A stretch of 32,384 nucleotides of DNA from an uncultured Oscillospiraceae bacterium (GCA_947630395.1 CANRHK010000004.1:1-32384), one strand, 5' to 3'; positions 15,505 to 22,417 are shown, numbered from the stretch's first letter. Numbers and translations: made by a program. Notes: a model not told the origin generated them from the letters alone.

Positions 15505-15953
15505 GTTGCGGTCCGCTCCTTCCCGGTGATTTCCGCCACATCTACCCGGTACACCGCCGTTTTGGCCATCATGGCGGCGGCGTACTTCTCAAAGCCGGCC
15601 ATGTCCTTCGGACAGTATTTCCGCGTGATGGCCTCCAGAGCCGCCCACTTCTCGTCCTCGTCCTCCACCCGCACGGCACGGCCCCGGATATTGGCGGAGC
15701 GGTAGTTGACGGAGAAATGGGCGAGGCCGGTGACCTCCGCCGCCGTCAGCGTCACCTGGGGCCAGCGCACCAGGCAGGCAACCTTTTTCCCTTCACAGGC
15801 GCAGTGGAAGTAGACCTTCTCCCCCACTCGCGCCGGAGAGACGGGTACGGCGTAGCCCCCCTCCCCATCGTACATGGACAGCACGGCATAGGGCGCTTTG
15901 TCGAACACCGCCCAAGCAAAAGCGGCGTCACGCTCCCGATCGGTTCTTCTCAA
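15501..15953 (-). CDS. Pyridoxamine 5'-phosphate oxidase-like flavin-binding protein
   Basis: 150 residues from a TTG start (15951-15953), chosen because a perfect AGGAGGT lies 7 bases upstream (15961-15967). Longer in-frame readings run into the preceding gene and have no such site. The sequence LRRTDRERDAAFAWAVFDKAPYAVLSMYDGEGGYAVPVSPARVGEKVYFHCACEGKK matches the split-barrel FMN-binding family (PNPOx-like, NimA-related). The start RRTDRE, the A-VLSM strand, YAVPVS, VYFHCA-EGKK and the C-terminal KY, F, K-AVYRVDV are seen. Members reduce small molecules or bind flavin/F420; the exact substrate is unknown. Overlaps the EEP gene by four bases. Confidence 0.82.
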   Translation of the reverse strand: MRRTDRERDAAFAWAVFDKAPYAVLSMYDGEGGYAVPVSPARVGEKVYFHCACEGKKVACLVRWPQVTLTAAEVTGLAHFSVNYRSANIRGRAVRVEDEDEKWAALEAITRKYCPKDMAGFEKYAAAMMAKTAVYRVDVAEITGKERTAT

Positions 15954-15975
15954 GGTATGTACCTCCTGATTCAGT

Positions 15976-16010
15976 CGTTTTATAGAAACAGCGCGGCGCG
16001 GGGCCGCGCT
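15976..16010 (-). terminator. Hairpin between the U32 gene and the flavoprotein gene
   Basis: A GC-rich 7-bp stem (AGCGCGG/CCGCGCT, 16004-16010 with 15990-15996) is followed on the minus strand by GTTTCTATAAAA. It starts 6 bases past the U32 stop. The U-tract is poor, so it may attenuate rather than stop transcription into the next gene. Confidence 0.4.
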
Positions 16011-16015
16011 CCTGT

Positions 16016-17245
16016 CTATGCTTTCGGCGACAAGTTCCGGGCCGCCCGCAGGATGCTCCAGGCAGGGACGGGCTCCGGCAACCGCATTTTGAACGCCATC
16101 CGCGGGGTCTTCGGCTCCCGGAGAGGCAGGCCGTCCATGTCCTCCATCAGGGGGACCTGAAAGGCGAAGGGCTTTGTGTCCGGCCCCACCAGCTCCAGGG
16201 TATCCCCGGCGGCGAACTTGTTCCGCAGCGTCAGAGTGGCGAGACCCGCTGTGTCGCAATCGGTGACAAGCGCTACCACCTGCCAGTCCCGGATGTACCG
16301 GGCATCCTCATAGAACTGGCCGGGATAGCCGTAGTAGAAGCCTGTCGAATACACCCGGTGGCTCACGTGCTCCACCTCGTCCCGCCAGACGGGGTCCGCG
16401 GGCCGTCCGGCCCACACATCGTCGATGACGTGGCGGTAGGCCCCGGTGACAATGGCGGCGTAGTAGGCGCTCTTGGCCCGCCCCTCAATCTTGAGGCTGT
16501 CCAGGCCCGCGTCCATCAGCTCCCCCACATGGTCGATCATGCACATGTCCCGGGAGTTGAGGATGTAGCTGCCTTTCCCGTCCTCCATGACGGGGAAATA
16601 CTCCCCGGGCCGCTTCTCCTCCATAAGATAGTACTTGTAGCGGCAGGGCTGGGCGCACTCCCCCCGGCTGCCGTCCCGGCCGGTCATATAGTTGGAGAGG
16701 ACGCACCGGCCGCTGTAGCTGACGCACATGGCCCCGTGGACGAAGGCCTCCAGCTCCAGGTCCGCCGGGGTCCGCTCCCGGATCTCCCGGATCTCCCGCA
16801 GGCTCAGCTCCCGGGCCAGAATCACCCGCTTAGCCCCCAGATCGTACCAGGCCCGGGCGGCGGCGTAGTTGGACACGCTGGCCTGGGTGGAGATATGGCG
16901 CTCACAGCGGGGGGCGTATCGCCCCGCCAGGGTGAAGGCCCCCATATCCGCCACAATGAGGGCGTCCACGCCGCTGCCGTCCAGCAGCTCCAGCCAGGCG
17001 GGCAGGGCGTCCACCTCCCCATTGCGGGGCATGGTGTTGACGGTAACATGGACCCGGACGCCATGGCTGTGGGCGAATTCCACCGCCCGGGGCAGCTCCT
17101 CCGGAGAGAAATTCCCCGCGAAGGAGCGCATCCCAAAGCTGCTGCCCGCCAGATACACGGCGTCCGCGCCGTAGAGCACCGCCATTTTCAGCCGCTCCAT
17201 GTCCCCCGCCGGGGCGAGGAGCTCGGGCTTCCTCCTCCGCAACAT
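16016..17245 (-). CDS. Peptidase U32 family protein (TrhP/YegQ-like tRNA U34 hydroxylation)
   Basis: 409 residues. The N-terminal TIM-barrel signature is KPELLAPAGDMERLKMAVLY. The U32 family motif EAFVHGAMCVSYSGRCVLSNY with TGRDGSRGECAQPCRYKY is complete and holds conserved Cys residues that probably bind an iron-sulfur cluster. In E. coli and B. subtilis such proteins (TrhP type) take part in prephenate-dependent hydroxylation of tRNA uridine 34; collagenase activity claimed for other members is doubtful. A C-terminal beta-barrel region follows (about 325-395). Which TrhP subgroup it belongs to is not decided. A G-rich Shine-Dalgarno precedes ATG 17245. Confidence 0.9.
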   Translation of the reverse strand: MLRRRKPELLAPAGDMERLKMAVLYGADAVYLAGSSFGMRSFAGNFSPEELPRAVEFAHSHGVRVHVTVNTMPRNGEVDALPAWLELLDGSGVDALIVADMGAFTLAGRYAPRCERHISTQASVSNYAAARAWYDLGAKRVILARELSLREIREIRERTPADLELEAFVHGAMCVSYSGRCVLSNYMTGRDGSRGECAQPCRYKYYLMEEKRPGEYFPVMEDGKGSYILNSRDMCMIDHVGELMDAGLDSLKIEGRAKSAYYAAIVTGAYRHVIDDVWAGRPADPVWRDEVEHVSHRVYSTGFYYGYPGQFYEDARYIRDWQVVALVTDCDTAGLATLTLRNKFAAGDTLELVGPDTKPFAFQVPLMEDMDGLPLREPKTPRMAFKMRLPEPVPAWSILRAARNLSPKA

Positions 17246-17273
17246 CCTTTGCTCCCCTCCTCCCGCGCAGTAC

Positions 17274-17365
17274 CGTCACCGTGCGGCCGCACCGCCCCGC
17301 GGCAGGCACCGCAGAGCGAGAGTAAAAGTTCTTTTTGGTTACTTTTTCTTTCAAGAAAAAGTAAC
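17274..17365 (-). repeat. Dispersed gene-end repeat, copy 2 (behind mltG)
   Basis: Same architecture as 12412-12500. The palindrome GTTACTTTTTCTT/AAGAAAAAGTAAC (17338-17350 and 17353-17365) meets the mltG TAG stop (17365-17367), then CCAAAAAGAACTTTTA, CTCGCTC, and at the far end CCGCACGGTGACG (plus strand CGTCACCGTGCGG at 17274-17286). The middle differs from copy 1. The change TATC to TAAC is matched on both arms, so pairing is kept. Confidence 0.8.
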
Positions 17366-18627
17366 TAGCCGCCTAACTGGGCAAGGGTGCGGTTGTGGCC
17401 GGCCAGGGTCTCGTTGAAGATGTGCTTGCCGTCGGCGCCCTTCACATAGAAGTAGTACTTGGTGCTCGCGGGGCTGAGGGCCGCGCCGATGGAGGAGAGG
17501 CCCGGATTACAGATGGGAGTGGGGGGCAGTCCGGTGTGGAGATACAGATTATAAGGGCTATCCAGGCCGGTGTAGTCCGCCTGGGTGATCTCACGCCCGG
17601 CGGCGTAGACCAGGGACGCGTCGATTTGCAGCAGATAGTGGGTCTCCCCGTCGTTCTCCAGGCGGTTATAGATGACGGAGGAGATGTTGGCCCGGTCGCT
17701 GCCGTCGGTCTCCCGCTCAATCAGGGAGGCAATATTGATAATCTTGCTCAGATCGTAGCCCCGGGCCTCCGCCGCCTCAAAGAGCTCCACCAGCTCGCCG
17801 TTGTCCAGCACCTTGGATTTGAAGTTGGAGAGCATGGACTTGAACGCCCGCTCGGGCCGGCCGCCCACATAGAAGTTGTAGGTGTCCGGGAACAGATAGC
17901 CCTCCAGCCGGCTGGCATTGCCCAGGTCCGTGTTGTCCACAAAGTCGTAGTCCTCAAAGACGTAATTTGCGGCGGTCTCCGTCAAATCCTCCACCGTGCC
18001 CACGCCGTTCTCCGCCAGCAGGTCGATGATCCGGGCCACGGAGTAGCCCTCTGGGATCGTCACGTTCACCGTCTCCGCCTTGGCGTCGCTGGTGGTGGGC
18101 CGCATATAGCGGATCAGGGCCATGTAGTCCATCTGTGTATTCAGGGTATAGGTGCCCTCCTCAATCTTCCTGTCGCCGTGGTAGAACCAGGCGAACAGGC
18201 GGAAGAACCACTTGTACTGGATAAGGCCCTTCTCCTTCAGGGCGCCGGCCACCTTGTCCATGTCGTAGTAGGTGACCTCCTCGGTTTCGCCGTCCTCGTT
18301 GGTCTCCGTCACAACCTCCTTGATCCAGTCCTCCTCGACCTTGAAGGAGATCTCCTCGTAGACGCCGCCGTTTTTATTGAGGGAGCAGAAGTCGTTGGCC
18401 AGCATCCAGCCTACACTGGCAAAGACCATGGAGGACACCGCCACAATCACCACCCAGATGACGATGGCGAGGATCGGATTCATCCGCTTCTTTTTCTTCT
18501 TCTTTTTCTTTTTGGCCGTGCCCTGGGGGGCGGAATCGGACCGGGGCCGGCTCTGGCCGGAGGCGGCCTGCCGCCGGACCTCCCTGGCGTCCCAACTGGT
18601 GGTGTGGCTGCGATCGTCGTTCATCAT
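17365..18627 (-). CDS. mltG: Endolytic transglycosylase MltG
   Basis: 420 residues. MltG cuts nascent peptidoglycan strands in the outer leaflet and limits glycan length. A hydrophilic cytoplasmic N-terminus ends in a run of ten basic residues, nearly all Lys (39-49), then one transmembrane helix (51-73). The extracellular LysM-like and YceG domains follow, with IPEGYSVARIIDLLAENGV, RLEGYLFPDTYNF (241-253) and the catalytic Glu E305 in IASLIERET. The end DASLVYA, SPYNLYLHTGLPPTPICNPG and the C-terminal KYYFYVKGADGKHIF are typical. The Lys tract is encoded by alternating AAA/AAG codons and the frame is intact through it. AAGGAGGAG precedes the start. Confidence 0.95.
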   Translation of the reverse strand: MMNDDRSHTTSWDAREVRRQAASGQSRPRSDSAPQGTAKKKKKKKKKRMNPILAIVIWVVIVAVSSMVFASVGWMLANDFCSLNKNGGVYEEISFKVEEDWIKEVVTETNEDGETEEVTYYDMDKVAGALKEKGLIQYKWFFRLFAWFYHGDRKIEEGTYTLNTQMDYMALIRYMRPTTSDAKAETVNVTIPEGYSVARIIDLLAENGVGTVEDLTETAANYVFEDYDFVDNTDLGNASRLEGYLFPDTYNFYVGGRPERAFKSMLSNFKSKVLDNGELVELFEAAEARGYDLSKIINIASLIERETDGSDRANISSVIYNRLENDGETHYLLQIDASLVYAAGREITQADYTGLDSPYNLYLHTGLPPTPICNPGLSSIGAALSPASTKYYFYVKGADGKHIFNETLAGHNRTLAQLGG

Positions 18628-18706
18628 GGAGCGAACTCCTCCTTTTTGCTTCGGTGTGGGGCCGCCGCCGGATCGCCGGCGGCAAAATTATTTTTATGGG
18701 CAAGCT

Positions 18707-18734
18707 ACATTCCGTCCCGCCGCCACATAGGATA
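18707..18734 (+). promoter_or_regulatory. Sigma-K-like promoter of the Cys-rich small protein
   Basis: AC (18707-18708), 17 bases, then CATAGGATA (18726-18734) fits the late mother-cell sigma-K consensus AC-N16/17-CATANNNTA. Predicted start near 18742, just upstream of the ribosome site at 18749. The motif is short, so a chance match cannot be excluded. Confidence 0.45.
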
Positions 18735-18765
18735 GTGCAGACTGACAAGAGAGGTGACGAAATCT

Positions 18766-18948
18766 ATGTGGAACAACGGAAACGACTGCTGCTGCCTGTG
18801 GATCATCCTGATTGTGATCGTGCTGTGCTGCTGCTGCAACCACGGCAGCTGGAACGGCAACAACGGCTGCGGCTGCTGCAATGGCGGCAGCAACGGCTGC
18901 GGGTGCTGCAATGGCGGCAACAACGGCTGCGGCTGCGGGTGCGACTGA
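18766..18948 (+). CDS. Small Cys/Gly/Asn-rich membrane protein (high-cysteine HCB-13-like annotation class)
   Basis: 60 residues: a short polar start with CCC, one hydrophobic segment (LWIILIVIVL), CCCC, and then tandem decapeptides of the form N-N/G-x-C-G-C-C-N-G-G. 17 of the 60 residues are Cys. ATG 18766 was chosen because GAGAGGTGA lies 8 bases upstream; a GTG at 18754 is within that site. Proteins of this look are common in spore-formers and are often labelled chorion-class high-cysteine. Their role is unknown, but a metal-binding or cross-linked spore-surface part is plausible. The sigma-K-like promoter supports late sporulation expression. It is divergent from mltG and closed by a terminator. 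Confidence 0.8.
   Translation: MWNNGNDCCCLWIILIVIVLCCCCNHGSWNGNNGCGCCNGGSNGCGCCNGGNNGCGCGCD
18861..18948 (+). repeat. 30-base tandem repeat coding for the Cys-rich decapeptide
   Basis: Two full copies (18861-18890 and 18891-18920) and one truncated copy (18921-18948) begin CAACGGCTGCGG and differ at only two positions between the first two. The period of 10 codons keeps the frame. Confidence 0.9.
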
Positions 18949-18966
18949 CGGTACATAGCGGGCGAA

Positions 18967-18990
18967 GGGGGCGCAATGCGCTCCCTTTTC
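18967..18990 (+). terminator. Terminator of the Cys-rich small gene
   Basis: A GGGGGCGC/GCGCTCCC stem with one G-U pair (18967-18974 and 18978-18985) and a 3-base loop is followed by TTTTCC. A dispersed repeat copy starts 2 bases later. Confidence 0.7.
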
Positions 18991-18991
18991 C

Positions 18992-19031
18992 ATACTTTTT
19001 CTTGAAAGAAAAAGTATCAAAAAGAACTTTA
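18992..19031 (+). repeat. Dispersed gene-end repeat, copy 3 (behind the Cys-rich gene)
   Basis: The palindrome ATACTTTTTCTT/AAGAAAAAGTAT (18992-19003 and 19006-19017) is followed by CAAAAAGAACTTTA. It is on the plus strand, so it reads in the direction of the gene before it, as copies 1 and 2 do. The GC-rich far end of the other copies is not recognisable. Confidence 0.75.
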
Positions 19032-19131
19032 TTCTCCCTGCCAACCCAGTGCGGAATCTATATTTCACACCCGGTAACGGCATCCTCTTCTCACCGAAGG
19101 AGCGTATCGGAGCAGCGCCCGCACCCGCCTC

Positions 19132-19848
19132 TCATGCCCACTTCTCCTGTATGACGTGGACCAAAAACAGGGGCAGCTTCATCATCCGGCCAATCCGGCT
19201 GGGGTTGGTCACCAGCCGGTGGAACCACTCCAGGCCCAGCCGCTGGAACACCTCCGGGGCCCGCTCGACCTCCCCGGAGAACACGTCCAGGCAGCCCCCC
19301 AGGCCCACCAGCAGTTGGGCGCCGCTGGCGGCGCCGTTCTGGCGCATCCACTTCTCCTGCTTGGGCGCGCCCAGGCAGACAAACACCACGTCCGCGCCGC
19401 TCGCCCGGATGGCCTCCGCCACCGGGCCGTCCTCCTGGAAATACCCATCGTGGGTGCCCGCGATATTCAAACCCGGATACTGCCGGCGGAGGTTCTCCGC
19501 CGCCTTCTCCGCCACGCCGGGCTTGGCCCCCAGGAGGAACAGGGACTTGTCGCTCCCCGCCATGCGCTCCATCAGCGCCTGGGCAAAGGAGATGCCGGTG
19601 ACCCGGCCCTTCAGGGGCGTGCCCAGGATTTTGGCGCCGTAGATGACGCCGATGCCGTCGGCCAGCACCAGATCCGCGCCGTTCACCGCCGCGGCGGCCT
19701 CGGGGTCCTCCCGGCAGATCTCCACGATCTCCGGGTTGGGGGTCACGGCGTAGTGGACCCCTTCCGTGTTCATCAGGCGGACGCCCTCGGCCGCCGCCTG
19801 ATCCAGCGTCATATTGTCAAACCCCACGCCCAATACCTGGATCCGCAT
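19132..19848 (-). CDS. WecG/TagA/CpsF-family glycosyltransferase
   Basis: 238 residues from ATG 19846-19848 (MRIQVLGVGFDNMTLDQA), with AGGAGGGGGG upstream. GT26 enzymes such as TagA transfer N-acetylmannosamine, and relatives other sugars, to undecaprenyl-linked intermediates of wall teichoic acid or exopolysaccharide. The family pattern is complete: TPNPEIVEICR, ADLVLADGIGVIYGAKILG, RVTGISFAQALM, LFLLGAKPGVAEKAAENL, VFVCLGAPKQEKWM, LLVGLGGCLDVFSGEVERAPEVF, and the C-terminal membrane-associating LEWFHRLVTNPSRIGRMMKLPLF. Only one other sugar transferase lies nearby, so no complete teichoic acid cluster is visible. Confidence 0.93.
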   Translation of the reverse strand: MRIQVLGVGFDNMTLDQAAAEGVRLMNTEGVHYAVTPNPEIVEICREDPEAAAAVNGADLVLADGIGVIYGAKILGTPLKGRVTGISFAQALMERMAGSDKSLFLLGAKPGVAEKAAENLRRQYPGLNIAGTHDGYFQEDGPVAEAIRASGADVVFVCLGAPKQEKWMRQNGAASGAQLLVGLGGCLDVFSGEVERAPEVFQRLGLEWFHRLVTNPSRIGRMMKLPLFLVHVIQEKWA

Positions 19849-19878
19849 AGGGTTCCCCCCTCCTATCAAGCCAAATTT

Positions 19879-19890
19879 TGCTGTACAGCA
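19879..19890 (-). promoter_or_regulatory. Palindrome at the predicted transcription start of the tagA-like gene
   Basis: TGCTGTACAGCA is a perfect 12-base palindrome immediately downstream of the -10 box at 19892. It is placed where a repressor would block initiation. The regulator is unknown. Confidence 0.45.
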
Positions 19891-19891
19891 G

Positions 19892-19920
19892 AGTATATCA
19901 CATCTTTTCCCGCTTGTCTA
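19892..19920 (-). promoter_or_regulatory. Sigma-A promoter of the tagA-like gene
   Basis: On the minus strand TAGACA (19915-19920) and TATACT (19892-19897) are 17 bases apart, with an extended -10 TGA before TATACT. The promoter lies between the two glycosyltransferase genes, so the tagA-like gene can be expressed apart from the one upstream. Confidence 0.75.
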
Positions 19921-19936
19921 CGGAAAAAGCGGCGGC

Positions 19937-21244
19937 TCAGCCACGCTCCTCCCACCTGCGCCGGCGCTGCTGCCGGCGGCGGCGGTGGACGCTTCGCAGA
20001 TCCCGGGCCAGCTCAATGCCCTCGCACAGATCACTCATGACGTTGTACAGTTCGTCGGACCACTCCAGGTTCCGCCCGGAGAGGCCCCGCCGGTAGTTCT
20101 CCTCCACCACGCCGTAGCGCTCCCAGGCCCGGCGGACGCTGTCCTCCCAACTGAGGTAGAGCCGGTCCATGGCCCCCTGGCCCACGGCGCGGAGAAGGCC
20201 CCTATCCTGGCCCACCCGCTCCAGCAGGGCCGTCAGGGAGGCGGCGTTCTCCTCCATGAGGAAGGCGTCCACCCCGTCCGTGACGCCCTCGGCGGCGCAG
20301 GAGCCCGTTATCAGAGCGCTGGCCAGGCCGCAGGCCGCCGCCTCCCGCACCACGATGCCGTTGGTGTCGAAGGTGGAGGGAAACAGGAACAGATCCGCCA
20401 TGCAGAAGTAGGCCCGCAGCCGCTGCCTATCCCGCTCGGCCCCGGTGAAGGTGCAGACATCTGTTAGGTTTAATTCCTTTACAGCGTCCTCCATCTCCCG
20501 GCGCTCCATGCCGTCGCCCACCAGGAGCATCCGGAATGGCTTCCTCTGGGCCTTCAGCGCCGCCAGGGCGTCCAGGATGATGCGGATGCCCTTGTACCAC
20601 ATCATCCGCCCCACAAAGAGGTACACGGGCGTCTCCGGCGCGATGCCCCACTCCTCCCGGAGGGCCTGGACCTCCGCCTCCGGCACCCGGCCTCTGGGAA
20701 AGTCCACGCCGTTTTCCATCACCACGTAGCCCCCCTCGTAGCCCAGGCCGCGCAGGTTCTCCCCGGCCCCCCGGCTCACCACCCACACCTCATCGGCGGC
20801 GGAGATGTTGTCCGCCAGGAGCTTAATAGCCGCCTGCTGGAGGATCTGGCCGGAGATGGCGTTGCGGATGTCAATATCAAACTTGGTGTGGTAGGTGAAG
20901 ACCATGGGCACGTCCATCTGCTCCCGCAGCGTCCGGGCCATGGCGTTGGACATGACGGGACAGTGGGAGTGGATGATATCCGGCCCGGCCTCCTTCAGGG
21001 CCTCCAGCGTCCGCACGCTGAAGGGGTAGCCCGCCCGGTAGCCCACCAGCTTGGTGGTGTCCACGCTGCGGTAGCGCAGCACCGGAAATGGGTAGTCGTC
21101 CACCACGTCCGGGTACTCGGGCACCGCCACCACGGCGCTGCCCAGCCCGCCCTGGATGATCCGGGCGTAGTTCACCACCGCGTTGGCCACGCCGTCGATG
21201 GCGGGGGGAAAGGAGTCGTTGAGAAGACAGACTTTTTTCGGCAT
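19937..21244 (-). CDS. Glycosyltransferase family 4 protein (diacylglycerol glucosyltransferase-like)
   Basis: 435 residues from ATG 21242-21244 (MPKKVCLLNDSFPPAIDGVANAV), with GGGAGGT 7 bases upstream. The GT-B fold is seen in full. The N-terminal acceptor domain has NDSFPPAIDGVANAVVNYA, DIIHSHCPVMSNAMARTL and VFTYHTKFDIDI. The C-terminal nucleotide-sugar domain has VYLFVGRMMWYKGIRIILDAL, LLVGDGMERREME and PSTFDTNGIVVREAAACG (EX7E-type region). The acceptor-domain motifs resemble enzymes that glucosylate diacylglycerol, but other lipid or polymer acceptors are possible. The last 20 residues are extremely basic (RRRRQQRRRRWEERG), likely binding acidic lipids at the inner membrane face. Confidence 0.88.
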   Translation of the reverse strand: MPKKVCLLNDSFPPAIDGVANAVVNYARIIQGGLGSAVVAVPEYPDVVDDYPFPVLRYRSVDTTKLVGYRAGYPFSVRTLEALKEAGPDIIHSHCPVMSNAMARTLREQMDVPMVFTYHTKFDIDIRNAISGQILQQAAIKLLADNISAADEVWVVSRGAGENLRGLGYEGGYVVMENGVDFPRGRVPEAEVQALREEWGIAPETPVYLFVGRMMWYKGIRIILDALAALKAQRKPFRMLLVGDGMERREMEDAVKELNLTDVCTFTGAERDRQRLRAYFCMADLFLFPSTFDTNGIVVREAAACGLASALITGSCAAEGVTDGVDAFLMEENAASLTALLERVGQDRGLLRAVGQGAMDRLYLSWEDSVRRAWERYGVVEENYRRGLSGRNLEWSDELYNVMSDLCEGIELARDLRSVHRRRRQQRRRRWEERG

Positions 21245-21301
21245 GGGACACCTCCCGATGATCGCGCCGCCAGCGGCGGCGGAAGCTTCTTTCACTGCAA
21301 C

Positions 21302-21330
21302 AGTATACCAGAAAATTTTCCCGCCGTCTT
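21302..21330 (-). promoter_or_regulatory. Probable extended -10 promoter of the GT4 gene
   Basis: On the minus strand TGG-TATACT (TATACT at 21302-21307) gives an extended -10, about 58 bases before the ATG. The -35 at 17 bases (AAGACG, 21325-21330) is poor. Confidence 0.45.
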
Positions 21331-21403
21331 TAAGAATTTATAAAGATTTTGGATTTTTTGCCGTTGGCCGCGGGCCGGTCCCCGTGGGAGGGGCCCTTTT
21401 CCG

Positions 21404-21432
21404 TTGCAAAAGCCGCCCCGCCGTGGTACAAT
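21404..21432 (+). promoter_or_regulatory. Sigma-A promoter of the HAD phosphatase gene
   Basis: TTGCAA (21404-21409) and TACAAT (21427-21432) are 17 bases apart, 31 bases before the ATG at 21464. Confidence 0.75.
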
Positions 21433-21463
21433 GGGGAAAACACATCCCCGGAGGAACACCGTG

Positions 21464-22087
21464 ATGCTGATTTTCGACCTGGACGGCACCCTCATTGACT
21501 CCAACGGCGTCTGGCAGGAGGTGGACAGGATCTTCCTCGCCCGCCGGAACGCCCCCTACACCCAGGAGTACTACAACGGCGTGGCCCACACCATCCTCTC
21601 CAACTGCGCCGTGTTCACCAAGGAGTACCTCCACCTGGAGGAGAGCTGCGAGGAGATCATCGCCGAGTGGATGGAACTGGCCGGGGACGCCTACCGGCAC
21701 ATCCCCATGAAGCCCTACGCCCGGGAGTACCTGGTCCGCTGCCGGGAGACGGGCCGCCGGATGGCGTTATTTACCTCCTGCGTGCCGGACCACTACCGGG
21801 CGGCTCTGGCGCACCACGGGTTGTTCCCCTACTTTGAACGGATCATCTCCGCCCAGGAGCTGGGGGTGGACAAGAAGTCCCCGGACGTGTTCCGGAAAGT
21901 GGCGGAGCTGCTGGGGGTGCGGCCCCGGGAGTGCGTGCTGTTTGACGACTCTCTCTCCGCCTGCAAGGCCGCCAAGGCGGCGGGCATGACCGTGGTGGGC
22001 GTCCGGGACAACTTCATGGCGGGCACCGGGGCGGACATGCGGGAGATCTGCGACCAGTACATTGAAAGCTTTGCGGATCTGCTGTAA
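21464..22087 (+). CDS. HAD-superfamily phosphatase (phosphoglycolate phosphatase-like)
   Basis: 207 residues from ATG 21464 (MLIFDLDGTLIDSNGVW), with GGAGGA 8 bases upstream; the GTG one codon earlier is possible. HAD motif I is DLDGT (nucleophile Asp and acid Asp). Motif II is FTSCV, motif III is the Lys in VDKKSPDVF, and motif IV is LFDDSLSACKAAKAAGM. The helical cap lies between motifs I and II. Such enzymes hydrolyse small phosphate esters; the substrate cannot be predicted. It is closed by a terminator, so monocistronic. Confidence 0.88.
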   Translation: MLIFDLDGTLIDSNGVWQEVDRIFLARRNAPYTQEYYNGVAHTILSNCAVFTKEYLHLEESCEEIIAEWMELAGDAYRHIPMKPYAREYLVRCRETGRRMALFTSCVPDHYRAALAHHGLFPYFERIISAQELGVDKKSPDVFRKVAELLGVRPRECVLFDDSLSACKAAKAAGMTVVGVRDNFMAGTGADMREICDQYIESFADLL

Positions 22088-22104
22088 TCTCTTATCAAAA
22101 AACA

Positions 22105-22148
22105 AGCGCAGACGCGGGGAGCCATCCAGCCGCGTGTGCGCTCTTTTT
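22105..22148 (+). terminator. Terminator of the HAD phosphatase gene
   Basis: A 13-bp stem with one mismatch (22105-22117 and 22130-22142) and a 12-base loop is followed by CTTTTTATG. Confidence 0.85.
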
Positions 22149-22201
22149 ATGATTTATTAAATCGGCATTATCTAATTGCCGGTTTAATTTGCCGGAGTAA
22201 T

Positions 22202-22224
22202 AAAGAGGGCCATCGGTCCTCTTT
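22202..22224. other. Extra hairpin in the HAD-pcrA gap
   Basis: AAAGAGGGCC-ATC-GGTCCTCTTT is a 10-bp inverted repeat with one mismatched (G-U) position. A weaker AT-rich inverted repeat (TAAATCGGCA/TGCCGGTTTA) precedes it. Together with the terminator at 22105 and the repeat at 22231, this 330-base gap is nearly all palindromes and holds no gene. Confidence 0.5.
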
Positions 22225-22230
22225 CGCGCA

Positions 22231-22333
22231 TTTTTGGCCACTTTTTGTGCGCGCAAAAAGTGGCCCAGGGCGGAGGAAGCTCAAAAGAAAATAAGGGACC
22301 CGGGAGGGGCCGGAGGCCCCTGAATGACAGTCC
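22231..22333 (+). repeat. Composite palindromic intergenic repeat, copy A
   Basis: Order: TTTTTGGCCACTTTTTG.../...CAAAAAGTGGCC palindrome (arms 22236-22250 and 22251-22265), CAGGG, an A/G-rich stretch with AAAAGAAAA, the hairpin GGGGCC-GGA-GGCCCC (22306-22320), and CAGTCC (22328-22333). Copy B at 30256-30361 has the same order. Confidence 0.7.
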
Positions 22334-22350
22334 GTCCCCCACGGAAACAG

Positions 22351-22379
22351 TTGACCGGCGGCAGAAAATGGAGTACAAT
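22351..22379 (+). promoter_or_regulatory. Sigma-A promoter of pcrA
   Basis: TTGACC (22351-22356) and TACAAT (22374-22379) are 17 bases apart, 38 bases before the ATG at 22418. Confidence 0.8.
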
Positions 22380-22417
22380 ATATTGTGGTTCGTATTTCAG
22401 GAGAGAGAGAGAAACCC

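Noticed and set aside
18480-18516. A-rich lysine tract in mltG as a programmed frameshift site
   Set aside because: The frame is continuous through the tract and both sides belong to the same MltG reading frame.
18661-18684. GC-rich inverted repeat between mltG and the Cys-rich gene as a terminator
   Set aside because: It stands upstream of both divergent genes, where no transcript should end, and pairing is imperfect.
18861-18948. 30-base direct repeats as a CRISPR array
   Set aside because: Repeats are contiguous without spacers, stay in frame and code Cys-rich decapeptides; no cas genes are present.
21371-21400. GGGCC...GGCCC with TTTT before the HAD gene as a terminator
   Set aside because: The stem has a large internal mismatch and no plus-strand gene lies upstream to be terminated.
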